Source of the DNA: an uncultured Eubacteriales bacterium
GTDB taxonomy: Bacteria > Bacillota > Clostridia > Peptostreptococcales > Anaerovoracaceae
DNA: 7,877 nucleotides
Reading direction: 5' to 3'
NCBI GenBank assembly: GCA_902766185.1
Contig: CACXCQ010000264.1
Location: 1 to 7,877, forward strand
Part shown: positions 1 to 7,802 of the stretch, in pieces
How positions within the stretch are numbered: position 1 is the first letter of the stretch
Layout of the letters: every line of letters starts with the position of its first letter
Translations under genes and position numbers: made by a program
Notes under the pieces: generated by a model
Told to the model about the DNA's origin: nothing
Seen by the model: the letters and a program-made list of their open reading frames with translations, nothing else
The model's database searches: none

Positions 1-941
1 ATCAGGTGGTTATCCGTGCCGCCGGAGACCAGATCGAAATCGTGTCCGATCATGCCAGCTGCCAGAGCCTGGGCGTTGTCGATGACCTGCTGCTGATAAG
101 CCTTGAATTCCGGCTCCATGGCCTCCTTCAGGCAGACGGCCTTGGCCGCGATGATGTGCATCAGCGGGCCGCCCTGCAGTCCCGGGAAGATGGCGGAGTT
201 GATCGCCTTCTTGTATTCTTCGGTGCAGAGGATCAGGCCGCCTCTGGGGCCGCGCAGTGTCTTGTGGGTCGTTGTGGTGACGATGTCCGCGTAGGGCACC
301 GGGTTCTGGTGCAGACCTGCGGCGACCAGTCCGGCGATGTGGGCCATGTCCACCATGAAGATGGCGCCGACTTCGTCCGCGATCTCCTTGAAGAGTTTGA
401 AGTCGATGGCTCTGGGATATGCGGAAGCGCCGGCGACGATCAGCTTCGGCTGGTGCTCCTTCGCCTTTGCGCGGACGTCATCGTAGTCGATGCGCTCGTC
501 CTCGCCCAGTCCGTAGGCCACGAAGTTATAGGACTTGCCGGAGATGTTTACCGGGGATCCATGGGACAGGTGTCCACCGTTGGACAGGTCCATGCCCAGT
601 ACGGTGTCGCCATAGTTCAGCACTGCCTGGTAGACCGCCGTGTTGGCGTTGGCTCCGGAGTGCGCCTGTACGTTGGCGTGATCCGCGCCGAACAGCTTGC
701 AGGCTCTGTCGATGGCCAACTGCTCGACCTCATCCACGAACTCGCATCCGCCGTAATACCGCTTGCCGGGATAGCCTTCTGCGTACTTGTTGGTCAGCGC
801 GCTTCCCGCCGCTTCCATGATCTCATAGTTCACGAAGTTCTCGGAAGCGATCATTTCGATTTTTGTCTCCTGACGGTTGATCTCCCGTTTGATTGCGGCA
901 GCCACTTCCGGGTCTGCCTTGTCCAGATAATTGAAATACAT
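1..941 (-). CDS. glyA: Serine hydroxymethyltransferase, C-terminus cut by window edge
   Basis: PLP-dependent cytosolic enzyme that interconverts serine plus tetrahydrofolate with glycine plus 5,10-methylene-tetrahydrofolate, the main source of one-carbon units. The first 313 codons are present and the frame is open to the left edge, ending in GTDNHL of the conserved SGGTDNHL stretch. The family is usually about 410-420 residues, so roughly 100 are missing. Visible family signatures are IASENF (residues 31-36), [17 protein letters not shown] (49-65) and the PLP-lysine block [14 protein letters not shown], with the Schiff-base lysine at residue 227 (Lys229 in E. coli). The ATG at 941-939 is supported by a GAAGGAG ribosome binding site (948-954) with 6-nt spacing. 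A TATAAT box lies about 44 bp upstream, so the gene probably has its own promoter. It is co-oriented with the PucR-type regulator but separated from it by 149 bp. Identification is very secure. Confidence 0.98.
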   Translation of the reverse strand, partial: MYFNYLDKADPEVAAAIKREINRQETKIEMIASENFVNYEIMEAAGSALTNKYAEGYPGKRYYGGCEFVDEVEQLAIDRACKLFGADHANVQAHSGANANTAVYQAVLNYGDTVLGMDLSNGGHLSHGSPVNISGKSYNFVAYGLGEDERIDYDDVRAKAKEHQPKLIVAGASAYPRAIDFKLFKEIADEVGAIFMVDMAHIAGLVAAGLHQNPVPYADIVTTTTHKTLRGPRGGLILCTEEYKKAINSAIFPGLQGGPLMHIIAAKAVCLKEAMEPEFKAYQQQVIDNAQALAAGMIGHDFDLVSGGTDNHL

Positions 942-984
942 AGTGCACTCCTTCAATCGATTCTTAGTAGCAGTAGTTGCCTTT

Positions 985-990
985 ATTATA
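985..990 (-). promoter_or_regulatory. -10 box of the probable glyA promoter
   Basis: A perfect TATAAT on the minus strand sits 44 bp upstream of the glyA ATG, giving a predicted leader of about 35-40 nt. No recognisable -35 hexamer lies at the 16-18 bp position: that sequence is GC-rich and belongs to the inverted repeat at 993-1017. The promoter may therefore depend on an activator or be modulated by a factor binding the repeat. This is inference from sequence only. Confidence 0.6.
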
Positions 991-992
991 CA

Positions 993-1017
993 CCCTGCGC
1001 CTGGATCCGGCGCAGGG
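993..1017. repeat. 9-bp perfect inverted repeat overlapping the glyA -35 region
   Basis: CCCTGCGCC (993-1001) and GGCGCAGGG (1009-1017) are perfectly complementary around a 7-nt loop. On the minus strand the hairpin follows the regulator gene by about 75 bp, but the sequence after it (TGTATAATAAAGG) is not a real T-tract, so it would be a weak intrinsic terminator for the ftsH-regulator transcript. Because it covers the place where the glyA -35 box should be, it could equally be an operator. The sequence does not decide between the two. Confidence 0.5.
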
Positions 1018-1048
1018 GATTTATCATTTTACCGGACCTTTTGTCACC

Positions 1049-1090
1049 GCCCGGCCGCGGGACACCAAAACGCTGCCCGGCCGCGGGACA
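1049..1090. repeat. Two 16-bp GC-rich direct repeats directly after the regulator stop codon
   Basis: GCCCGGCCGCGGGACA occurs identically at 1049-1064 and 1075-1090, a 26-bp period. The right copy abuts the stop codon of the upstream gene. Each copy contains the overlapping palindromes CGGCCG and CCGCGG and can form a small CCCG/CGGG hairpin. They lie in the 3' untranslated region of the regulator on the minus strand. The function is unknown. Confidence 0.75.
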
Positions 1091-2685
1091 TTACGACACC
1101 GCCCGCTCAAGCCGCTTCAGCGCCAACGCCATGGTCAGGCCGGGGATCACGCGGTTTCCGGTGATCTCCACGCCGAGCATCTCGTTGATCTTCTTCAGGC
1201 GGTACTGGACAGTGTTGGTGTGGATGTCCATGAACTCCGCGGTCTTGCTGCTGTTCATCCCGGCATCCAGCACAAAGGTCTCCAGGGTGTCCAGGAGCTG
1301 CCTGCCTTTGTGGTCGGAGGTCTCCTTGAAGGGCTCGAGAAGCTCCACGTAGTTCTTCTTCACGAAGCCGCCCTGGATCTGGATGTTGATGCAGTTGGAA
1401 ACCAGCGACAGCTCGTATTTGGTGAACACGCGCTTGTAGGGGAAGACGTTCTGCACGAAGGACCAGCTCTCATTGATGAGCTTGTACGCGTCACCGGCGC
1501 CCTCGATGCTGTTCACGCCCGTCACATGAAAGATCCTCGCCCTGCGGTTTTCCTTCATCTTATTGAACAGGGTCACGCAGTCGCCCTGCTGCTGCAGCCG
1601 CACGCTCTCCTCGGAAAGGTTCAGAATCATTCCGTAGGTCTCGTCCCCCTCCGTTATCTTCAGGATCTCCATCTCCGTCTTCTTCTCAAAGTCAGCAAAG
1701 AACAGGCTTTCCGCCTCTTTGTCGACTCCCTTGGAGAAGAAGCAGCAAAGGATGTCCCCGCCGTCGATCTTGGCCTCCTCCTGGAGGGTGTAGGCCAGGG
1801 ACTTGTTGCCCCGGATCAGCGCCTTGATGAACTCGGACCGGGCATCCCTCTCCGGCGTGTATTTCCACATGCCCATGGCCAGCCGGATGATCTCCGCCAG
1901 CTTGGTGATCTCGCCCGCCGTGTAGGAGTCCTCGTTGTCCACGATGAACATGTAGTACTTCTCGCTGCCGATGGTCACCGGGCCCCAGTAGGTGAGCACG
2001 CCGTTGACATCGATAAGCTTGTAGACCTGGGAATCTCCCTCCACGTTGTGCTCCCGGCCCAGCCGGATCGCGTCCTGAATGGTGGCCTGATGCCGGGTCT
2101 CGATGGTCAGCACGGGATTGAAATCCTCGCTGAGCAGGATCAGCTGAAAATCGTTGTTGATGGCCGCTTCCTTCACCGCCGACTGGAAGTTGCTGTGCTT
2201 CTCAAAATTCAGCAGGTGGAAGATGGTGTTGCTGATGAGGCTGTTGCGGAAATTGTCGCCGTAGAGCACCCTGTCCATCACCGCCGTGATGGCGTCCTCA
2301 TAGTCCACCCCGTCCGGCATGAGAAGCAAAGGCAGGCCAGCCTCTTCCGCAGCCCGGATCACTTCGTCTCCGGGCTTTCCAGCCTTTGCTGCGGATTTCC
2401 CGGAGGCCTGGGGCCTGGGATACACGCAAAGCGCCGCGCATCCATGGGATGCAACGCTCCGGATCAAAGCACTCTGGGCCTGGGCGTCCCCGCGCGTCCC
2501 GGCAAAGCTGGTGAGCAGGATCTCTGCCCGTCCTCTTCCGGCGGAGTGATTGGATTCCCACTCCCCGGCAGTCTCCGCGTCCAGCACGGAAATACTTCTT
2601 ACCTCGTTATACAGATATTCCTTTGCTGCCAGCACCTTCGCGTCCTGAAACGCTTCAAGCTTCAGGCAGTCTTCTACGGTTATCT

Positions 2686-2689
<4 letters not shown>
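1091..2689 (-). CDS. PucR/CdaR-family transcriptional regulator
   Basis: A 532-residue cytosolic DNA-binding regulator. Residues about 8-140 resemble the N-terminal PucR domain (purine-catabolism-regulator-like), including the VRSISVLD segment and the [14 protein letters not shown] stretch near its end. A long central region (about 150-410) is compatible with the sensory/GGDEF-like module of CdaR-type proteins. The C-terminus (466-506, with [22 protein letters not shown]) is a PucR-type helix-turn-helix. The start is GTG at 2689-2687, which overlaps the ftsH stop as GTGA (2686-2689). A GGAG lies 11 nt upstream inside ftsH, so translation is probably coupled to FtsH. Known family members control purine, sugar-acid, proline or amino-acid catabolism genes, but the ligand and targets cannot be read here. 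glyA, the next gene downstream, is one candidate target (inference). The family call is firm and the regulatory role is open. Confidence 0.9.
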
Positions 2690-5025
<2,336 letters not shown>

Positions 5026-5032
5026 TCTATCG

Positions 5033-5040
5033 TTCCTCCC
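5033..5040 (-). promoter_or_regulatory. Ribosome binding site that fixes the ftsH TTG start
   Basis: GGGAGGAA on the minus strand is a near-perfect anti-16S match. From the GGGAGGA core there are 8 nt to the TTG at 5025-5023, after which the protein reads [11 protein letters not shown] into TM1. No ATG in this frame lies near it. Confidence 0.85.
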
Positions 5041-5073
5041 AATTTTGTGTCTTTCATACAAAAATGCAGGGTT

Positions 5074-5102
5074 ATTTTACCATGAAGACCCTGAATTTTC
5101 AA
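5074..5102 (-). promoter_or_regulatory. Probable sigma-70/SigA-type promoter of ftsH
   Basis: TTGAAA (5097-5102) and TAAAAT (5074-5079) on the minus strand each match the consensus at five of six positions and are separated by exactly 17 bp. Transcription would start near 5067, giving a leader of about 40 nt to the TTG start. The region just upstream (about 5110-5138) carries A-tracts on the minus strand that could act as an UP element. The repeat array begins about 90 bp further upstream, so it sits in a position suited to regulating this promoter. Confidence 0.75.
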
Positions 5103-5190
5103 TGTTGCCCCTGTGGATTTTTGTGTTTTTTACCGAAAACGGCACCTTGCTAAACCGTGGGCGGTTCACGTGCGGAAGGGATCGATCCTT

Positions 5191-5335
5191 TTACTGCTTT
5201 TGCACGCTCATAACTGAGGCCGTGTCAGTCCCTCTCTCATAATGACTGCCTCTTCCTTCTCTTCCTCACTTCAAAGTCAGTAAGGTCACCGATAATACTG
5301 TCTTTTTATCCTTGCTCAGATCCCATGGTCAGTAA
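5191..5335 (-). repeat. Left block of the 52-bp repeat array (three units, minus orientation)
   Basis: Three 52-bp units begin at 5191, 5243 and 5295. In all three, ACTG falls at unit positions 3-6 and GTCAGT at positions 34-39. The sites are TTACTGCT/GTCAGTCC (5191-5198, 5224-5231), TGACTGCC/GTCAGTAA (5243-5250, 5276-5283) and ATACTGTC/GTCAGTAA (5295-5302, 5328-5335). Within each unit the two sites are inverted and 33 bp apart centre to centre. Sequence between the sites is poorly conserved. The block lies between the ftsH promoter and the end of tilS. The regular spacing is read directly from the sequence; its role is unknown. Confidence 0.8.
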
Positions 5336-5339
5336 AAGT

Positions 5340-5366
5340 CTTCCTGCCAGCATTTGTTCTGGGAAG
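5340..5366. repeat. Imperfect inverted repeat at the centre of the array
   Basis: CTTCC (5340-5344) and GGAAG (5362-5366) flank CAG (5348-5350) and CTG (5359-5361) around an 8-nt loop, with a 3-nt bulge on the left. It is a weak hairpin on its own, but it lies within a few bases of the symmetry midpoint of the surrounding array. Confidence 0.35.
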
Positions 5367-5378
5367 GGGCGCTCTCAT

Positions 5379-5525
5379 TTACTGACAGCCCAAAATAACA
5401 CAAGACTGTTCGACAGTAAATGGGCAATATGTTTGTGAGAAATCGGTACAAGCGGGACATTTCGCAGAAGACGCCGAATGACTTACTGACCGGTCAAAAT
5501 CCCACAAAAGAAAAAGACAGTAAAC
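5379..5525 (+). repeat. Right block of the 52-bp repeat array (two good units, one degenerate)
   Basis: TTACTGAC at 5379-5386 pairs with GACAGTAA at 5412-5419, and TTACTGAC at 5483-5490 pairs with GACAGTAA at 5516-5523. Both pairs are 33 bp apart centre to centre, and the pairs are 104 bp (2 x 52) apart. The two units share about 33 of 52 positions, including CAAAAT and CACAA inside. The intervening 52 bp (5431-5482) looks like a decayed unit, with weak matches at 5432-5439 and 5463-5470. The block is oriented opposite to the left block, so the array is roughly symmetric about position 5357. Confidence 0.8.
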
Positions 5526-5564
5526 GGACCGATGAAGCTAAATGCGATGGAAAAAAGGAATGCC

Positions 5565-6557
5565 CTACTTATGTACCAGTTCCACCCGGCCTTTTCGAAC
5601 GGTGAGCCGGTAGCCGTGAGGGAACTCCACGGTCTTTGGGGCCTGCTTTTTTTCGATGATCCGGTCCGCCGCATCCAGCCGCTCCTCGGTGATGTCCTGA
5701 TCCAGGCCGATCCGCTCAAAGGCATAGAGGACCACCCGGTGGCGAAGAGTGTCGGGCAAGGCCGCCAGACCCTCCCGGTCCAGGGTGATGCCGGCGTCTT
5801 CCTCCACCTTCAGCCGGGCGAAGGCTTTCTCCGTCTCCCCCTGCAGATACTCTCTGTCGGAGGCGGCGATCCTGGCCAGACGGGCCAGGCCGGAGACGAT
5901 GTTTTCGTTGTATTCCTTCAGGACGGGAAGGAGCTCCAGCCGGATCCGATTCCGGGTATAGGTGGGCTCCCCATTGGTGTGGTCGGTCACAGGGTCCAGC
6001 CCGTTCTCCCGGCAGTAGTCTTCGATCTCTTCCCGGGACACGTCCAGCAAAGGCCGGATCACCGGAAATTCTCCCTCGTATCGCCTATAGGCGATCCCCG
6101 ATAATCCATCCGGACCCGTTCCCCGGATGATCCGATGAAGGATGGTCTCCGCCTGATCGTCGGCGTTCTGGGCCACGGCGATGGATACCCGGGGGGCATC
6201 CACTGTCTTTGCGGTTTCGACAAAGGCATCGTATCTGGCCTTGCGGCCGGCTTCCTCGGGGGTCAGGTCAAGTTCCTTTGCCATGGCAGGACAGTCCACC
6301 ACGAAGGTGACACAGGACGTCCCTGCCTTTGCGCAGAGGGCCTCCACATACGCCTGGTCTTCCTCCGCCGCTCCGGGACGGAACCGGTGGTTCACGTGGA
6401 CCGGATGAATGGTCAGGTCCATCTCCCCGGCCAGGCGCCGCAGCACATGAAAAAGACAGGTGGAATCCGGTCCTCCGGAAAGTCCGAGGACGATGTGATC
6501 CCCTGTCTGGATCAGGTCATGGGTCTTGACGGTTTGTCGCACTCTGTCGATCAGCAT
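5565..6557 (-). CDS. tilS: tRNA(Ile)-lysidine synthetase, short form
   Basis: Cytosolic enzyme that uses ATP and lysine to convert C34 of the CAU-anticodon tRNA-Ile to lysidine, so that it reads AUA. The N-type PP-loop SGGPDST is at residues 27-33, followed by HVNHRFR (54-60), ADDQAETILHRIIRGTGPDGLSGI (132-155) and DHTNGEPTYTRNRIR (192-206). A helical substrate-binding region occupies about 215-315. The protein is 330 residues and stops right after this part; most Bacillota and proteobacterial TilS run to about 430-470 with a further C-terminal domain. No continuation of that domain is recognisable in the 539 bp downstream, so this looks like a naturally short form, as in Aquifex, rather than a frameshift. 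The ATG at 6557 has GGAAGGA 9 nt upstream within the end of dtd, and the two genes are 5 bp apart, so they form an operon. Confidence 0.95.
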   Translation of the reverse strand: MLIDRVRQTVKTHDLIQTGDHIVLGLSGGPDSTCLFHVLRRLAGEMDLTIHPVHVNHRFRPGAAEEDQAYVEALCAKAGTSCVTFVVDCPAMAKELDLTPEEAGRKARYDAFVETAKTVDAPRVSIAVAQNADDQAETILHRIIRGTGPDGLSGIAYRRYEGEFPVIRPLLDVSREEIEDYCRENGLDPVTDHTNGEPTYTRNRIRLELLPVLKEYNENIVSGLARLARIAASDREYLQGETEKAFARLKVEEDAGITLDREGLAALPDTLRHRVVLYAFERIGLDQDITEERLDAADRIIEKKQAPKTVEFPHGYRLTVRKGRVELVHK

Positions 6558-6562
6558 GTGGC

Positions 6563-7012
6563 TCAGTCCTTCCGGCGGCTGTCCAGCAGGATGGTCACCG
6601 GTCCATCGTTGATGATCTCCACCGTCATGTGGGTCTGGAAGACCCCTTCCTCTACGTGGATCCCTTTTTCCCGGATGATCTCCACCACCCGCTCATAGAG
6701 TGGATTGGCCTCTTCCGGCCGGGCTGCCCGCACAAAACTCGGTCTTCTGCCCTTCCTGGCGTCGGCCAGCAAAGTGAACTGGGACACGGCCAGGATCTGT
6801 CCGCCCACATCGGTGACCGACAGATTCAGCTTGTCCTCTTCGTCCTCGAAGATCCGCAGGTTGGCCGTCTTCTCCGCAATATAGGCGGCATCCTCTTCCG
6901 TGTCGCCTTCTTCCACGCCGATGAGGACCATCAGGCCCTTGCCGATGCTGCCCCGGACCTCGTCCTCGACGGTGACGCTGCTGCGGGCGACTTTCTGGAT
7001 CACTGCTCTCAT
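6563..7012 (-). CDS. dtd: D-aminoacyl-tRNA deacylase
   Basis: Homodimeric cytosolic proofreading enzyme that hydrolyses D-amino acids (and glycine mischarged on tRNA-Ala) from tRNA. It has 149 residues, the normal length for bacterial Dtd. The sequence starts [16 protein letters not shown] and carries both active-site signatures: SQFTL (residues 77-81, followed by [12 protein letters not shown]) and NDGPVT (135-140) with the cross-subunit Gly-Pro. The ATG at 7012 is chosen because the family begins there; the frame stays open upstream to 7105, but that stretch is tRNA-repeat sequence. The ribosome binding site is weak (GAGTGCAGAG just before the ATG). A TATAAG lies only about 15 bp upstream and lacks a -35, so the gene may be expressed by read-through from the tRNA-Leu promoter. 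It is followed 5 bp later by tilS, another tRNA-quality gene. Confidence 0.96.
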   Translation of the reverse strand: MRAVIQKVARSSVTVEDEVRGSIGKGLMVLIGVEEGDTEEDAAYIAEKTANLRIFEDEEDKLNLSVTDVGGQILAVSQFTLLADARKGRRPSFVRAARPEEANPLYERVVEIIREKGIHVEEGVFQTHMTVEIINDGPVTILLDSRRKD

Positions 7013-7033
7013 CTCTGCACTCGCTTTCTTATA

Positions 7034-7050
7034 TTGGTGCGCCTGGAGGG
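7034..7050 (-). repeat. Partial copy 1 of the tRNA-Leu 3' end
   Basis: TTGGTGCGCCTGGAGGG (plus strand) is identical to the last 17 bases of the tRNA-Leu region, including the CCA and the acceptor/T-stem 3' strand. It lies only about 20 bp upstream of dtd. The GCCTGG of this copy also forms a 6-bp hairpin with CCAGGC at 7053-7058. Confidence 0.85.
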
Positions 7051-7068
7051 TGCCAGGCCTTGTATTCA

Positions 7069-7090
7069 CTTTGGTGCGCCTGGAGGGACT
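7069..7090 (-). repeat. Partial copy 2 of the tRNA-Leu 3' end
   Basis: A 22-bp perfect match to 7199-7220, covering the CCA end, the 3' acceptor strand and part of the T-arm of tRNA-Leu, plus three bases of downstream flank. It is 130 bp from the real gene and in the same orientation. There is no upstream tRNA body, so it is not a functional tRNA. Confidence 0.9.
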
Positions 7091-7140
7091 ACGGCTGCTT
7101 CGCACCCGCCGTCCTGCGCTCGCTCTACGTGCTCGGACAC

Positions 7141-7161
7141 AAAGGCTCCACCGGAGCCTTT
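7141..7161 (-). terminator. 9-bp hairpin downstream of tRNA-Leu, possible weak terminator
   Basis: AAAGGCTCC (7141-7149) and GGAGCCTTT (7153-7161) are perfectly complementary around ACC. On the minus strand the hairpin lies about 40 bp past the CCA of tRNA-Leu and is followed by GTGTCC, so the only T-run is the TTT in the stem. It may be an inefficient terminator or a processing barrier that lets some transcripts continue into dtd-tilS. Confidence 0.4.
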
Positions 7162-7171
7162 GGCCCTCTTA

Positions 7172-7189
7172 GGGTTCAAGCCCCTCCAG
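7172..7189 (+). repeat. Inverted copy of the tRNA-Leu T-arm
   Basis: GGGTTCAAGCCCCTCCAG on the plus strand matches the T-arm and start of the 3' acceptor strand of tRNA-Leu (read on the minus strand) at 17 of 18 positions. It is inverted relative to the gene, whose own T-arm occupies 7210-7227. The two could pair as an 18-bp stem around a 20-nt loop in the precursor transcript. Confidence 0.8.
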
Positions 7190-7201
7190 TCTTTCTCTCT
7201 T

Positions 7202-7284
7202 TGGTGCGCCTGGAGGGACTTGAACCCCCACGCTCTCGCACTAGAACCTAAATCTAGCGTGTCTGCCAATTCCACCACAGGCGC
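7202..7284 (-). tRNA. tRNA-Leu (anticodon UAG)
   Basis: Read on the minus strand the cloverleaf is complete: acceptor GCGCCTG (7278-7284) with CAGGCGC (7206-7212), D-arm containing GGAATTGGCAGA, anticodon stem CTAGA/TCTAG around loop TTTAGGT (7246-7252) with anticodon TAG at 7248-7250, a class II variable arm (TGCGAGAGCG), T-loop TTCAAGT, discriminator A at 7205 and encoded CCA at 7202-7204. UAG reads CUA and, with wobble, other CUN leucine codons. A promoter with an extended -10 lies about 110 bp upstream. Confidence 0.96.
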
Positions 7285-7393
7285 ACGTAACCCCGCGAAC
7301 GGAGTGAGCGGCTGGTACGTGCCCTGCTGAAAGTGCAGGAGCTTCAGCGACCTGGCACTTTGTCGTAGGCGCACGTTATTCCACAACGGATTC
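7285..7393 (-). other. Leader between the tRNA-Leu promoter and tRNA
   Basis: About 100 nt of predicted 5' leader. It contains a 10-bp copy of the tRNA 5' boundary (AGGCGCACGT at 7367-7376 and 7279-7288) and overlapping small inverted repeats at 7323-7349 (CCTGC/GCAGG and GCTGAA/TTCAGC). No gene is recognisable. An open frame runs through this leader and the tRNA on the minus strand, but it has no coding signature. Confidence 0.5.
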
Positions 7394-7423
7394 ATTATAG
7401 CACCGGATATCCTGGTGACGCAA
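7394..7423 (-). promoter_or_regulatory. Promoter of tRNA-Leu (extended -10)
   Basis: TATAAT (7394-7399) preceded by TGC makes a consensus extended -10 element on the minus strand. TTGCGT (7418-7423) lies 18 bp upstream as a partial -35. Transcription would start near 7387 and run into tRNA-Leu and, if the downstream hairpin is read through, into dtd and tilS. Confidence 0.7.
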
Positions 7424-7669
7424 ACCATTTGCGGTGATCATCACAGTCCTTTGTTGCCGATTATTTTTTCACGGCTTCAAATACACACCAATTATTTTTA
7501 AATGGTGCGTATCGAAGAATCGAAAAATAATTTCTTCAAAAAAGAGGTCGAAACAGGCCCGATTTAAGGCCTTTCGGAAGCAAATGGTGCGTAATCACGA
7601 GTCAAGGGAAAATATCTTCACCATCGTCGCTGCACAATCGGGAGATTTGGCGCTGGCGGCCGATTGCAC
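7424..7669. other. AT-richer spacer between rRNA operon terminator and tRNA-Leu promoter, no gene seen
   Basis: No convincing coding region or RNA gene is visible. The base composition is visibly more AT-rich than the surrounding genes. It contains a repeated word, AAATGGTGCGTA, at 7500-7511 and 7582-7593, with a diverged inverted copy ATACACACCAATT at 7481-7493. It also contains a GAAGAA/TTCTTC inverted pair around 7513-7536 and a 7-bp inverted repeat CAATCGG/CCGATTG (7635-7641, 7660-7666) next to the terminator. Confidence 0.6.
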
Positions 7670-7709
7670 AAAAAAGAACTGTCGCACAAATGGCTTCGTG
7701 CAACAGTTC
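7670..7709 (-). terminator. Intrinsic terminator of the rRNA operon, after tRNA-Glu
   Basis: On the minus strand GAACTGT-T-GCAC pairs with GTGC-G-ACAGTTC (12 bp including one U-G wobble) around a 10-nt loop and is followed by six T residues (A-run at 7670-7675 on the plus strand). It lies 5 bp past the CCA of tRNA-Glu and is a textbook rho-independent terminator. Confidence 0.92.
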
Positions 7710-7713
7710 CGAG

Positions 7714-7788
7714 TGGTGATCCTACCGGGAATCGAACCCGGGTTACCGCCGTGAAAGGGCGGTGTCTTAACCGCTTGACCATAGGACC
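7714..7788 (-). tRNA. tRNA-Glu (anticodon UUC)
   Basis: On the minus strand: acceptor GGTCCTA (7782-7788) with TAGGATC (7718-7724), D-arm with TCAAGCGGTTAAGA, anticodon stem CCGCC/GGCGG around loop CTTTCAC (7751-7757) with anticodon TTC at 7753-7755, T-arm CCCGG-GTTCGATT-CCGG type, discriminator A at 7717 and encoded CCA at 7714-7716. It lies about 14 bp downstream of the 5S rRNA, so it is the terminal tRNA of an rRNA operon. Confidence 0.97.
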
Positions 7789-7802
7789 ATATAGAGAAAT
7801 AA

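Noticed and set aside
6..1352. Plus-strand open frame of 448 codons
   Set aside because: Antisense to glyA and the 3' part of the regulator; glyA has unmistakable SHMT motifs on the other strand.
5189..5531. CRISPR array
   Set aside because: The conserved parts are only 8 bp in alternating orientation. There are no 23-47 bp identical repeats with unique spacers, and no cas genes.
5189..5531. CIRCE, CtsR or LexA operators upstream of ftsH
   Set aside because: The repeated word TTACTGAC/GTCAGTAA does not match the CIRCE (TTAGCACTC), CtsR (GGTCAAA heptads) or clostridial LexA (GAAC-N4-GTTC type) consensus sequences.
5420..5605. Possible small plus-strand protein (61 codons) in the tilS-ftsH gap
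   Set aside because: It runs into the tilS 3' end antisense, has no ribosome binding site, and is made mostly of repeat-array sequence.
5565..5725. Frameshift truncating tilS
   Set aside because: The alternative minus-strand frame past the stop gives a hydrophobic stretch unlike the TilS C-terminal domain, and the protein ends at a natural domain boundary.
7069..7220. Complete integrated element between tRNA-Leu 3'-end repeats
   Set aside because: Only about 108 bp separate the two 22-bp copies, with no integrase or other gene, so at most a scar can be claimed.
7066..7428. Minus-strand 120-codon open frame through tRNA-Leu
   Set aside because: It translates the tRNA gene, its repeats and its leader. 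This is a known kind of spurious prediction, and there is no ribosome binding site.
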